A model generated the notes under the pieces. That model made no database searches. It was not told where the DNA came from and saw only the letters and a list, made by a program, of their open reading frames with translations. A stretch of DNA of 64,000 nucleotides from Anaeromyces robustus (taxonomy: Eukaryota; Neocallimastigomycota; Neocallimastigomycetes; Neocallimastigales; Neocallimastigaceae): positions 27,501 to 91,500 of the forward strand of contig MCFG01000205.1 in NCBI GenBank assembly GCA_002104895.1. The letters are read 5' to 3'. This document shows, piece after piece, positions 24,197 to 36,700 of the stretch. Each line of letters opens with the position of its first letter. The first letter of the stretch is position 1. The position numbers and the translations under genes were made by a program.

Positions 24197-27100
24197 TTTA
24201 AATTAATAAATAGATGAAGTTATTGATGTTCTTGATAAATTTATATTCAAAAATCAATGTAATGAAACATTAAGATTGGATTATAAAGGATATACTGAAG
24301 TGTATTTAGGACCATGGTTTAATTTTAACAATTTAACGAAATATACTTATGAAATAGATATATTCAATTCAAAATGGTAAAATATTAAAATATTATTATA
24401 ATTATTATAAAATATCATTTGTTAAATATTCTTCCATTATTTTTTTAATTATAATATTATTGTTATAATATAAAAGGGAAGTTGAATTATATCCTAAAGG
24501 ATCATTAAAAAATCCATATAAAGTTTCTATTTATTTAAAAAATAAAAATGATGAATACCATCATTATTATATTGATTATGTAATTGCATTATTTAGAAAG
24601 TTTAAAATAAAAAGAAAAAATGGTGATGAAACAGAAATAATAACAATTGAAAATTTAAGATATTGTAATATTTTTAAAACAATAATTTTAAGAATAGAAT
24701 TATTATACAGGAAAAATACTAATATTTAATATTTATATTTATCATTTATTATCTTTTTTTTCATATTGATTATTTTATTAAAAGATTTAGAAAATGATTG
24801 TTTTATTTATAATGGTAATAGTCCAAATGGATTTGATGAATTTAATAGCACTAGTTATTATTGCAATTATTATGATGATTTTCCATTTAGCATGGGAATA
24901 TATTATTATGTTTATAAAATTAATAAAAAAGGTAAATTAATTTGTAATATTGTTAATGTTACATTACAAATTGGAATAATTAAAAATTATATTTATTATA
25001 TCTATAGAACATAAAGAAGAATTAGAACAAATATATAGTAATAAAAATATAACAATGGTTGATGAACCTATACATTTTATATGGAAAATAAACGATTGGG
25101 ATAGTATTAAAAATGAGAAATTAAGTGATATTTATGAAATTGACGATTATAAATGGTATTTTATTTTTTTATTTATTTATTTTTATTTATTTATTTATTT
25201 TTATTATTTATTTTTATTTATTTGTTTTTATTTATTTATTTATTTTTATTTATTTATTTATTTATTTAAAGGAGAATTAAATTAGTTAAAGATGAAAATA
25301 ATGATAAAATTGGACTCTATTTGAAATCTATAAATTGTGTAAACACTTTTTGTAATATATTTACAATGTATAATTTAACTCTTAGCAATTACAAAACATA
25401 TAGTTACTCACTAATAAAATGTAATATTTTAATACGAAATATTATTTAATAATAAAAACAAGATTTAAAAATGTTTGAAATATATAAATTTATTTATTTT
25501 CATTTCAAAATTTTTTTATATAGTATTACCTTCAATGGTTCATTATAGCAAAGATAATATTCAATATGGATTTGATGATTTTATAAAGTTAAGTGAAATT
25601 AAAAAATTTGATGAAAATGGCAAATCTCTACTTGAAGATAATCAATTAATTGTTAGCTTTTATATATCAATTTTTGAATTGACTAAAGGTAAAATTATAT
25701 ATAAATTATATTTATTATTTTTTAGAATATAATATCAATACAATATCATTAAAATAATATTATTAATATATTCATTAAATTTAAATTATAAATTTTTAAT
25801 ATATAAATAAAAATAGAATTTTTCATAAGTAATGTAGTAAATAAATATGTTGAAAGCATAAAAAGTTCTATTCAATTTTATAGTAATCCAACATACTTGG
25901 AATTTCCGATTAAAGATTGGGACAAGTTTGATAATAAAGAATATGAAATAAATTTTAATTATGATAATAATAAATGGTTTGTATCATAATTTGTAAAAAA
26001 TTTTCTATTTATATTATATTTATGTAATTAAAATTTTATATTATTATTTAATTCAGGGATTTATTACTATATCCTAAAGGATGCGAAAAAATTAATAATA
26101 ATTATATTTCAATCTATCTCAAAAATGAAGATATATACAAAGATATATCTAATCGAACATGCGTAAAAATGGTATTGATAATGCGTAACACTAATGATTA
26201 TTCTTTCTTTAATTCATATGGTATTTTTTAATATTATTTTTTGTAATTTTTTTTTAAAAATTATGTTAAACTATGTAATTAATTAATTAATTAATTTATT
26301 ATTTATTGTTGTATTACTATATTAATTTTTTTTTTAATTTTATAAATATGTATTTAAGAATTACCATTGAAATATTTATCAAAGAATATAAATAAATATG
26401 GAGTAGAAAAATTTGTTAAAATTGAAAACGCTTTTTCATCAATAACTGATATTGAACAAAATATATCATTAATTCAGGAAAATTCAACTGTTATTGGAGT
26501 CCTTTTATTTAACTATAAATATAATGAAAGTTAGTGTTTTAAAACATAAAATTAAATTTAATGATAATTCTAATATATTAATATTATATATATAGAACAT
26601 TATAGAAAAGAATTAAAGGAAATATTAGTAAATAATTATACTACAATTGAAAATGATGACGATTTATTAGAAGAAAAATTTATTGAATTTAATATTAAAG
26701 ATTGGTCAAATGCTAAAGATTATGAAGAGACTAAGGAATATGAAATTGGACAACATAAATGGTTTTTTTTAACAATATAAATATTTAATAAAAATTAAAA
26801 AATTACTTATTTATTTTTTTTTTTAAAAAAAAAATATAGGAAATTGTCATTATATCCAAATGGAAATAATGAATATAAATATATGTCTTTTTACTTAAAT
26901 AGCATAGATTGTAATAGTGAAAATTTTCCTAATGATGAAAAAATATATGCTAGTTATATTTTTGCTATTCATAGTTATTATGATAATACATTATTTCATT
27001 ATAAAAGTAATAAAAAATATAGTTTAATTAGATTCATTATTTAATATATATCATAATATTTATATTTCCTTTATTTTTTTGTTAATAATTAGGTTCCAAA

Positions 27101-28890
27101 TTTATAAAAATATTTAATAAAGAAAATCCTGTACGTGGTTTTAATCAATTTATTAAAAAAAAATATCTTAAAGGTGATGAAAATGAATATGATAAGGATG
27201 GAAAAAAAACTAAATCATTTATTAATAATAACGAAGTTAGAGTAACGGCATATATTAGAGTGTATAAAAATAATAATTTAAGTAAATTATTTAAATTAAT
27301 AATTATTAATTTAAATCTTAAATATATTTTATTGTTTTAAAAATAAAAAAAATTACACAATAAATTAATTACATAAATTTAATTTTCATTTTTATTTCAT
27401 GAAAGATAACTTTTTTGGTTATTTTAATGAATTTAGTAATATGAAAAATGAAAGACATGCTATTAAAGAAGATTATTTTGAAAATATCATTAAAAATTTC
27501 AATTATAAATTAAAAAAGTCATATTTTACAACTGATAGTTGTTGTAGTCTTGATTGGTATATATATTTTTAAATTATATTATTAATTATATACATATTTA
27601 TTTTTTTTTATAAAATTAAATTTTATAAATCATTAATTAAATTTAAAAATATATAATAATATATTTAAAAATATTTATAAAATTAAATAAAAGGGCAATT
27701 AACTTAAAATTAAATGAACAGAATAGCCCTAAAACTTTATCTTTTTATTTAACATGTTTAAATTTCCAAAATAAAAATAATACTATAACATCTTTAAAAA
27801 TAAAATTTATATTATATATTAGAAATATAAATACTTGCAATAGTTTTTATTCAAAAGGTATATAATTATATAATTAAATATTTAATTAAAAAATTATAAT
27901 TTTAATCCTTTTTTTTTCATCCAATAATAGTATCACCTATTACTGTTTTCAATAAGAAATCCCACCAATATGGTTACACAAATTTCATAGAAATTGAAGA
28001 GTTAAGTAAAATTTATAACGAAAAACCTTTACTTGAAGCAGGCGAAATGATAATAGGAGCATATATAATTGTTTATGAAATAAATAAATTTGGTAAAAAA
28101 TTTTTAAAATTTAAACATATAGTATTTAAATATATTAAAAAATTATATGATTAAAAAAAAATAAAATAGTAAATTAATGTTTTTTATTATTAATTTTAAC
28201 AATTATTATTATTTAATAAGAGGATGAAAGTACGAACTTAGCATTAGTGTTAAAGGATTATAATAAAAATAAACCAAATGAATTAAATATTAATAAAGAT
28301 GAATTGTTGAGAGTTATTATACCAAATATTAAAGAAGAATGGGCACTAGTTTATAAAATTCATGACAGAAGTAAAAAAGGTTTAGTTCCAAGATCATATA
28401 TTAATATATATGATAATAATGGTTAGTTATTATTATCTTTTTAATAATTATAATTAAAATATATGTATTACAATATATGAGTTAATCATTTTTTTATTTA
28501 TAATAATTAATTAACATTATATTTAAAGAAACGGAAGAATCATTGGAACAAAATAAAGAAAATGAGAACTTCACTGAAGAATGTTCGGAATTAGAAAATG
28601 ATATTCCTATTTCAATTTATTGTTCAAATAAAGAATATTACCATCAAAGATGTTATTATCAAAAACAAAAAAGTAATCCATTGAATGTAGTATTAACATC
28701 TGTAATTCCTATTAAAGAAAAGATTGATGTAGGTCTAAATATTAAACCACTTGAAGGTGTTGAAGAAGATATTATTAATGAAAGTAATGGACCAAATATT
28801 GTTTTTACAAAAGATAATTCTGATGCATCTGATAATGATGGCAATGAAAAAAATAACAAAAATGATAAAGCTAAAGAAAGCAAAGACTAA
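22417..28890 (+). CDS. Seven-MATH plus SH3 domain protein
   Basis: Starts MSNKL (exon 22417–22432) and continues in exon 22641–22791 with FFEWHIDNFDKL. About 25 exons stay in frame to the TAA at 28890. Seven MATH domains follow one another, each as an A–B–C exon triplet. A exons end in Trp split TG|G (near 22791, 23574, 24377, 25155, 25977, 26761 and 27554). B exons start WKLKLY, WEVELYPKG, WDLLLYPKG or WKLSLYPNG. C exons end with a GAYIIVY/TAYIRVY-type strand. The SH3 domain (about 28222–28420) contains ALVLKDYNKNKPNELNINKD, EEWALVYKI and KGLVPRSYI. A hydrophilic tail of about 115 residues follows (last exon about 28530–28890), ending Asp/Lys-rich. Several MATH copies are very divergent (2, 3, 7), so they may have lost peptide binding. 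No signal peptide or TM: a cytosolic multivalent adaptor is likely. Partners unknown. Confidence 0.85.
24127..24196. repeat. (TAA)n run in an intron of the seven-MATH gene
   Basis: About 22 TAA units lying between the C exon of MATH 2 and the A exon of MATH 3. Confidence 0.95.
25156..25268. repeat. TTTA/TTTTTA-rich intron of the seven-MATH gene
   Basis: The intron after the A exon of MATH 4 is almost entirely ATTT-type microsatellite. It begins GTATTT and ends AAAG before the B exon. Confidence 0.85.
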
Positions 28891-29386
28891 AAAGGACAAT
28901 AAAAATATATAGTTAATTTAAAGAAAATTTTTTTATTATTTAATAATAAAAACATAAATAAAAAAAAAATAATCAAAATAAAATAAATTTATTTTGATTA
29001 TTTTTTCATTCTTTCATTTTAATTAATAACAAAACTGATGTATTCTTCAATCAACATTTACATTTTTTTATTTAATCTTTTTTTATATTTTTAAATGTAT
29101 CAAACTATTTTTATATTATATAATTATATTATTTTTTATAATTAATATATTTGAATATTTAGATATAGTTATAAAGAGACATTTTAATAAATATTATAAA
29201 ATCAAAATTAAAACAAAATGAAAATTAAATAATTAAATTTTGAATATATATAAAGAATATTTATATAAAATTAAATGATAATTTCAGTTTAAAAATAATA
29301 TTATTTTTTATACTTTCATTATTATAATTAAAAAAAACTATTTACAGAAAAAATTAAATTTATTTTAAAATGAATTCTTATTTATA
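28891..29386. other. Convergent intergenic spacer
   Basis: About 500 bases between the stops of the seven-MATH/SH3 gene and the scaffoldin-like gene. AT-rich with no further feature. A self-complementary patch near 28976–29002 (AATCAAAATAAA and TTTATTTTGATTATT) could act as a hairpin in one or both 3' UTRs. Confidence 0.6.
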
Positions 29387-32300
29387 TTAACCAAATAATA
29401 ATTTGAATAAATTACAATCTTTAAACGCATTTCCATATTTAATTTTTAAAGGTCCTTTTGGTTTTGGTATTTTTTCACGGAATTTATAAAGAAGTAATAT
29501 AATTATAACAAAAACTATTACACAGGAAGCAACAATAATAATAGTAATTAATGGAAATTTATTTGTAATATAACATGACTTTTTTATATCTTTGCATGCA
29601 TAACAAACTTTATTTCCACTTTCAATTTCTTCATTTTCCATTACTATACTACTGGTATCAGATTCAAATTCTATACAATCTATTTAAATATTATTAAAAT
29701 AAAATTTATAATTTAAGTTTTTTGTCATTAAATATATAATTATATATTATTCAAAAAATTACTTAAATAACCAGTAGTATATTGTATCACTGAATATTTA
29801 TCCATTTTTAACATTATTATATCTTTACCATAAGAAACTTCTGGATACACTGAATTTGCATCAATATCATATGCTTTAATATACTTTGTTTCATTTCTGA
29901 ATTCTATAATATCATTACTTCCATAACATAAAACTAAATTATTATATAACCCTATTTTTTTAATTTTATATCTGTCATTGCCATTACAATAATATGATGA
30001 ATATCCATCATCTTCAATTATTGTACATTCATTATTAACACATTTAATTATATCATTTTTAGAATTTATAAAAAAACCATTATTTTGTTTAGAAGTTTTA
30101 CATTCATTATTATTGTTACAGAAAATTAATTCGTTAGGTTTATTAGATTCATAATTGGTGAAATAACCATTCCCTTCCAATTTAACACAAACTGTTTTAA
30201 AATTATCATCATTATTAAAAAGAAAACATGACATTAATTCTTTTTTATTATCTCCATCTATGTCTACATAAAAATCACCGTTGGCTTTATAGTATACATA
30301 TATATTTAAAAAAATTAATTTTAAATTTTTACTCTATAATAAATTTATGAAAAAAAATAATAAAAACATTTACTTAATACTAAATTTCCAATAATAGCTT
30401 TATTATTATCAATTGCTAAAGGTTCATACAATTCATTTTCATATTCAGTTTTAATAAAAACATAGTTTGAATTTATTTCGTTTATATCAATAACGGAATC
30501 ATCAACACAAATTTTAAACCCGGAATCATAATAAGCCAAAGAATTTTCACAATTAGTAAACGCAGTGTCAACATTACAGTAACTATCACTTCTACATTCT
30601 ATAACCTTTTCATCATTTTTACTTTTATATTTTATATAACCGCTAGTTCTACTACAACCTTCTGTATTACAATAGTACAATTTAGTATATGAAATAAAAC
30701 TTGACATATCTGAAGAAAATTCTTTACTAGTTACTAATGATTCAATTCCAAAATTTAAATCACTTTTATCAATAAAAGCAAAAATTCCAATATTTTTAAT
30801 TTTATTAATTTTAATTTTTTCTTTATCTTTTGTATCAATTGAATAAATTTCATTATTAATCATATAATTATTACTGGGTACTTTTATTTTGTTTTTTTAT
30901 TAAATATTTTTATAATAAAAACATAATAAAAATATAAAACACAATTAAAAATAATTAATATATATATAAAATTAAAATATAATGATATAAAAAAATAATT
31001 TAATTTGTTAGATTTACCTGATTCAATGTCAATTTGGAATATGGAGTATTTAGTTTTTTCCAATAAAGCAAAATTTTGTGTTGTGTCAAATATTTCAGAA
31101 TTATTTATTTCAACAAATTCATATTCATTTGTGTAAGAATCAGAGAAATATAATGGAGTACTACTATTTATGCATATAGCAGTTATTGAATAACCATTTC
31201 CAATAACATAAGTATCTTTACTGCAAAAATGACCAAGGTCATAGGTTGTAAATAATTTACATTTTTTATTTTTCAAACATACAATATAATTATAATCATT
31301 ATAACTAATATTATTTTCTCTATATGAGTTATCTTCGATAAGAGATACACCATATTTTTTATCAATATTACAAGTTACAAGATTATTTTTATTTACACAA
31401 TTATATAGTGTTCCTTCATAAGTTTCAGAGTCAATATCAACAAGATAATAACCATGACCTTTTTTTTTTAAAAAAATATGTTAATAAAAAATATTTTATA
31501 TTATTTATTATATAAATATTAATTTTACATGATAAACTCGATTTTTTTGGATCACAAATATTATATGAAATTGTACATGATGATGATTTTTTTAAGCAAG
31601 TATATTTTATTGAATTATTTGATGAACAATTAGCATCCTTTTTATTATTATATATACATATTTCTTTATAAATAATATATTAATAATAGTAAAAATTTAT
31701 TTTTAATTTTATAATAATTATTAAAATTTTATTTCAAAGTTTAAAATTACCTTTTGAATCATAATATTGTGATATGGAATAATCATCTAATTTTAATAAT
31801 ATCGTATCTTTACCATTTTCATAATAAGGAAAAGAATTTGCATTTACATTTGACAAAGAATAATATTGTTCATAATCATAAAAAGTAACTTTGGTATTAC
31901 CATTACAAAAATAAAATTCACTATTTTTTTTTATTAAATATATATTATCGTCGGTATTACATGAACTATAGTTATAATTTTTATTTAAAGAACATTGTTT
32001 ATTATAACAAATAATGACATCATTTACACTATTAACAAAATATCCATCATCTTTTTTTGTTTTTTCGCATCCTGAATTGTTACAATAAATTAAATCATTG
32101 AATGTTTCACTTTCAGAATTAATAAAATAACCGTAATTTTTCGATATTTTACATGATCCTGAAGTACAATAGAGTAAATCATATTTATCATCATCATTTA
32201 ATTCCGTTCCACTATAAAAATAACCTTTTTTTTAAAATAAAAATATTTTTAAATTTAATTAATTATAACAACAATATATAAAATAGAATATATAAATATA

Positions 32301-33743
32301 TATTACCTTCCATAGGTGATTTAACTATTGGATAACCTTTTTCATATTTATATCCGTATAAATTTCCATTTATATTTGTAAAAATATAGTTTTCATATGG
32401 TATTTCTTGTAAAGAATATTCATTATTTTTGTAAATGCATATTTTAAAACTAGTATCATAATATATACTATTAATATTATTAGTACTATTACATTCATTT
32501 TTATTTTCTATTTGATTACAAGAATATTCACAAAATGCTATATTTATGTTATTCGATGGACCGTATTTGACGTAATAAAACATAAGCATTTTACATGAAT
32601 TTTCAATATTTTCACAAGTATATAAATTTGAAATAATATTTTGAGACATATCTGAAAATTTTTCAAAAGGTACATGTACATAAGTTAATATATTATAAAT
32701 TGCATTTCCGTCATAATAAAATGAAATATATTTTTCAGAAATTGTTTCTTTTTTAATTTCGACCATATTATTATTATTTTTGATAGAATAAAATTCACCA
32801 TCAATCAAATAAATATTATTTACATCTAATTATAAAAAAATATATAGATATTATAATTAAAAAATATTATATTAATAATTTAAATACTATATTAATATAA
32901 TATTTAATATATAATAATAAAATATTTACTTTTAAAATTAGAAATGTCAATTTGAAAAATTGTATCATATGATACTGAAATTATTATAAATTCACTATTT
33001 GTTGCTGTTTCAAAAACATTACTTTCATTATTAGTTAAAATATAGTCTCTTGAGATGTCTTTATCGCTTGTAAAAGTCACAGATTTTGATGAAGAAATAC
33101 ATAATTCCCATGAACTAATAAAATTTCCTCCACCAACATTTTCACATTCAGATGATTTTGGTGTTTCAATCGTTTTACATTTATTTCCATCACAATATAT
33201 ATATTTAGGATCACTAAGATTTATATCTGTTTCCCTATAATACCCTGCCGTTTTATTATTTTGTATTGTACATTCTACTTTATTATCATCAATACATTTA
33301 TATAATGTACCTTCATTAGTTTTTTCATCAATATCAACTAAATAATAGCCATTACCTTTATTTAGTATTATTTTTATTAAAAAAACAATTGAGTATAATA
33401 ATAATAATAATAATAATAAATGGATAATAAATAATAATAATAAAAAAAGTATAAAAAATTATTTATATTAAAATATTTATCAAAACTTTTTAATAATAAT
33501 AAGAAGAAGAAATATTAAAATAATTATTACATGAATTGGTTGATGTTTTTGGGTCACAAATATTAATTTCATGAGTACATGAAACATTTATTTTGGAACA
33601 TTGATATACTATATCACTTGAATCATAACAGGAACTTTCTTCATTACTCGATGATATACATATTACTTTTTTAAAAAAAAATATTAAATTAATGGATTGA
33701 TTAATTGAAAAATTATTATTAATATTTATTAAAAAAAAATTAA

Positions 33744-33782
<39 letters not shown>

Positions 33783-36700
33783 AATAAAATATTTTTAATT
33801 ACTTTTTGAATTTATATATTGAGTTACTGAATATTCATCTATTTTTAACAAAATATTATCATTTCCATTAACGATTTTTGGGTAAATAGAATCAGCATCA
33901 ATATTTTTCAATTCATAATAATAAATGGTACTATCGAAATCTATCATACTATTATCATAACAATAGTATAAATAATTATTATAAAGTATCACTTCATTAT
34001 TTTTAGAGGAACAAGAACTTCCAGGATTAAATAATTCACATACAGAATTATGACATCTAATAACTTTATTATTATCATTTATAAAATAGCCATTATTTTG
34101 TATTGAAGCTTCACAATTATAATCTTCATCACAATAAATTAATTCGTTTGATTGTTTAGAAAATTTATTTAAAAAATAACCTGATGCTCCTGATTCTTCA
34201 CATTCACTACCATTTGTATTTTCGTCACATAATAATATTTCCGGAATTCCATTGTTATTTATATCAATATAAAGATCATCACCTTATAATATTTGAAATA
34301 TATAAATTTATTAATTTATATGAAAAAAATATATATATATGTTTTTTTTTATAAGTAAAAATGAATAATAGTATATTAATGACATTTTACCGAAAGTGTA
34401 TGGACATACAATATATCCATTTTCATTTGTTATATATACATTATATATTGAATATTCATTTTTTTTAAGAGAAGAAATATATTGAATTGTATGATCATTT
34501 TGAATATTTTTAGAAATGTAAATATCTTCTGTACTATCACCATTAATTACACAAATCTGGAAATTTAAGTTTTCATCATAAAATACTTTCCCAACATTAT
34601 TTTCATTAGAGCAATCAATATTATTGTCAACTATTGTACAATCATTATTGCTACACTTAATAACGGTATTATAATTATACCTTAAATAACCACTAACTTC
34701 TTCACATTTATTGTTTTGATCACAATAATATAAACGAATATAAGAATATTCATAATTAATTCCATTTTCAATTTCTTCATTTTTAATTAAAATAATATCA
34801 TCTTTAGTATAAAAAGCTAAATATCCATAAATATCTGGCTTATTAATGCTAACTTCACCAACATGATCGTTTACAAAGGAATAAATTTTATTGTTTATCA
34901 TATAAATATTTGTTTCAACTAATATTTATTTTTATAAAAAATATTTAGTCATAAATAAATAAAAAAAATTAAATAAATTAAAATATTTGTTAATATAATT
35001 AAACTTATATTTATTATTATTTTTTTAAAATATTTAATTATTTAAGAAGATTTACTTACTATCTGATAATACATATGGTACCATGGAATTTTTCGATATA
35101 CTTATTATAATGTAGTCACCATTTTCTTCAGTACCTAAAATATTATTTTCTTTATTTTCCATATAGGAATACATTAATTCATCATCAGAAGAAAATCCAA
35201 CCATTTCATAAGAACTTATACATAATTTTACAACGGATCCATCCATAACATAATCTCCAACTTTTTTACATGTATTTTCTATAGCATTGGATAATTTACA
35301 TGACGTTCCATCACACATAATATAAATGGGATTATTCTTATCATCATTATATACTTTGAAATAACCTTTAACCCCATCTTTTAATATGCAATTTTTATCT
35401 TCATCATTAGAATCTTTTGAGCATTCATAAAATTTACCAATATTTGTTTCAATATCTATATCAACGAAATAATAACCATCACCTATATTTATAAAACAAT
35501 ACAAATGATTTAAAGAAAATTTTATAAATTTAAAAAATTATAAAAATATAATATTTTAATAATTAAAAAATAAAAATAAAAAAATTAAAATGTATTTTTA
35601 TTTTTATATTAATTTAATAATTATTTACAAATTGAAGTTGGATTTTCAGGATCACATCCATTTTTAATTTTAGTACATGATTTATTTAATTCCGGACAAA
35701 AGTATTTGTCATTATCTAAGGAAGAGCATGTTGCGTCTTCTTCATGGTAACTTGATATACATGTTTCTTAAATGAAAATATAAAAATTTTAATTTATAAT
35801 TATATTAATGTAGTTGGAATTAATGATTTTTAATAATTTTTAATAATTTTTGTTTTATTCATATTTTATATATATTTTATTATTATAAAGAATTTTAAAT
35901 ATAATTAAAAAATTTTTTAATTACTTTCATTAATGTATTGTGTTACAGAAAATTTATCAATTTTTAATAAAATAATATCATTTCCATCAGTAATTTCTGG
36001 GTATAAAGAATTTGCATTTATATTTCTCAATTCATAAAATCTACTTATATCTGAAAAGCTAATTTCTTCTTCATTATAGCAATAATAGAGGGTATTGTCG
36101 TATAGTATTACTTCGTTATTTTTTGAACTACATGAATTACCTTTACTGAAATAATCACATTTAGAGTTATGACATCTAATTACATTTGTACTAAATGAAT
36201 TGAAAAAATATCCATTTTTATCTATTTTTTCACATACACTATTATTATCACAATAAATTAAATTTTTTGTTTCTCCATTTTCTAAATAATAACCATATTC
36301 ATTAATCTTACAAATACTACCATTTTCATTACCAATACAAAAAACTATTTCATTATTTCCATCATCATTAATATCCATGAAATATGAATCACCTTAATAT
36401 ATAAAAAAATTATATAATAATATATAATTATTTTAAATATCTATATTATTTTTTAAAAATATCTAAAAAAAAAAATAAAATAATTTAATATATACTTAAT
36501 GTGGAAATGCCTATAATATTTTCATCATCACTTAATATGTACAACTTGTATTGGGATTGACTTTTATTACTTAAAGTAACTGCGTATTTTGAATTTTCGT
36601 ATAATTCTTTTAAAATAAATTCATCATTCGTGTGAAAAGTACATATTTTAAAAGAGCCATCATCATAGTAAATATTTTCTGCATCATTTTCATTTTCACA

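Noticed and set aside
24613-24720. Reading the B exon of MATH 3 straight to its in-frame stop
   Set aside because: A donor at ATT|GTAATA joins in frame to the exon after 24790 and restores a normal C unit, so the stop is intronic.
28659-28883. Antisense 74-codon frame at the end of the seven-MATH gene
   Set aside because: Shadow of the Asn/Asp/Lys-rich tail; no start or domain support.
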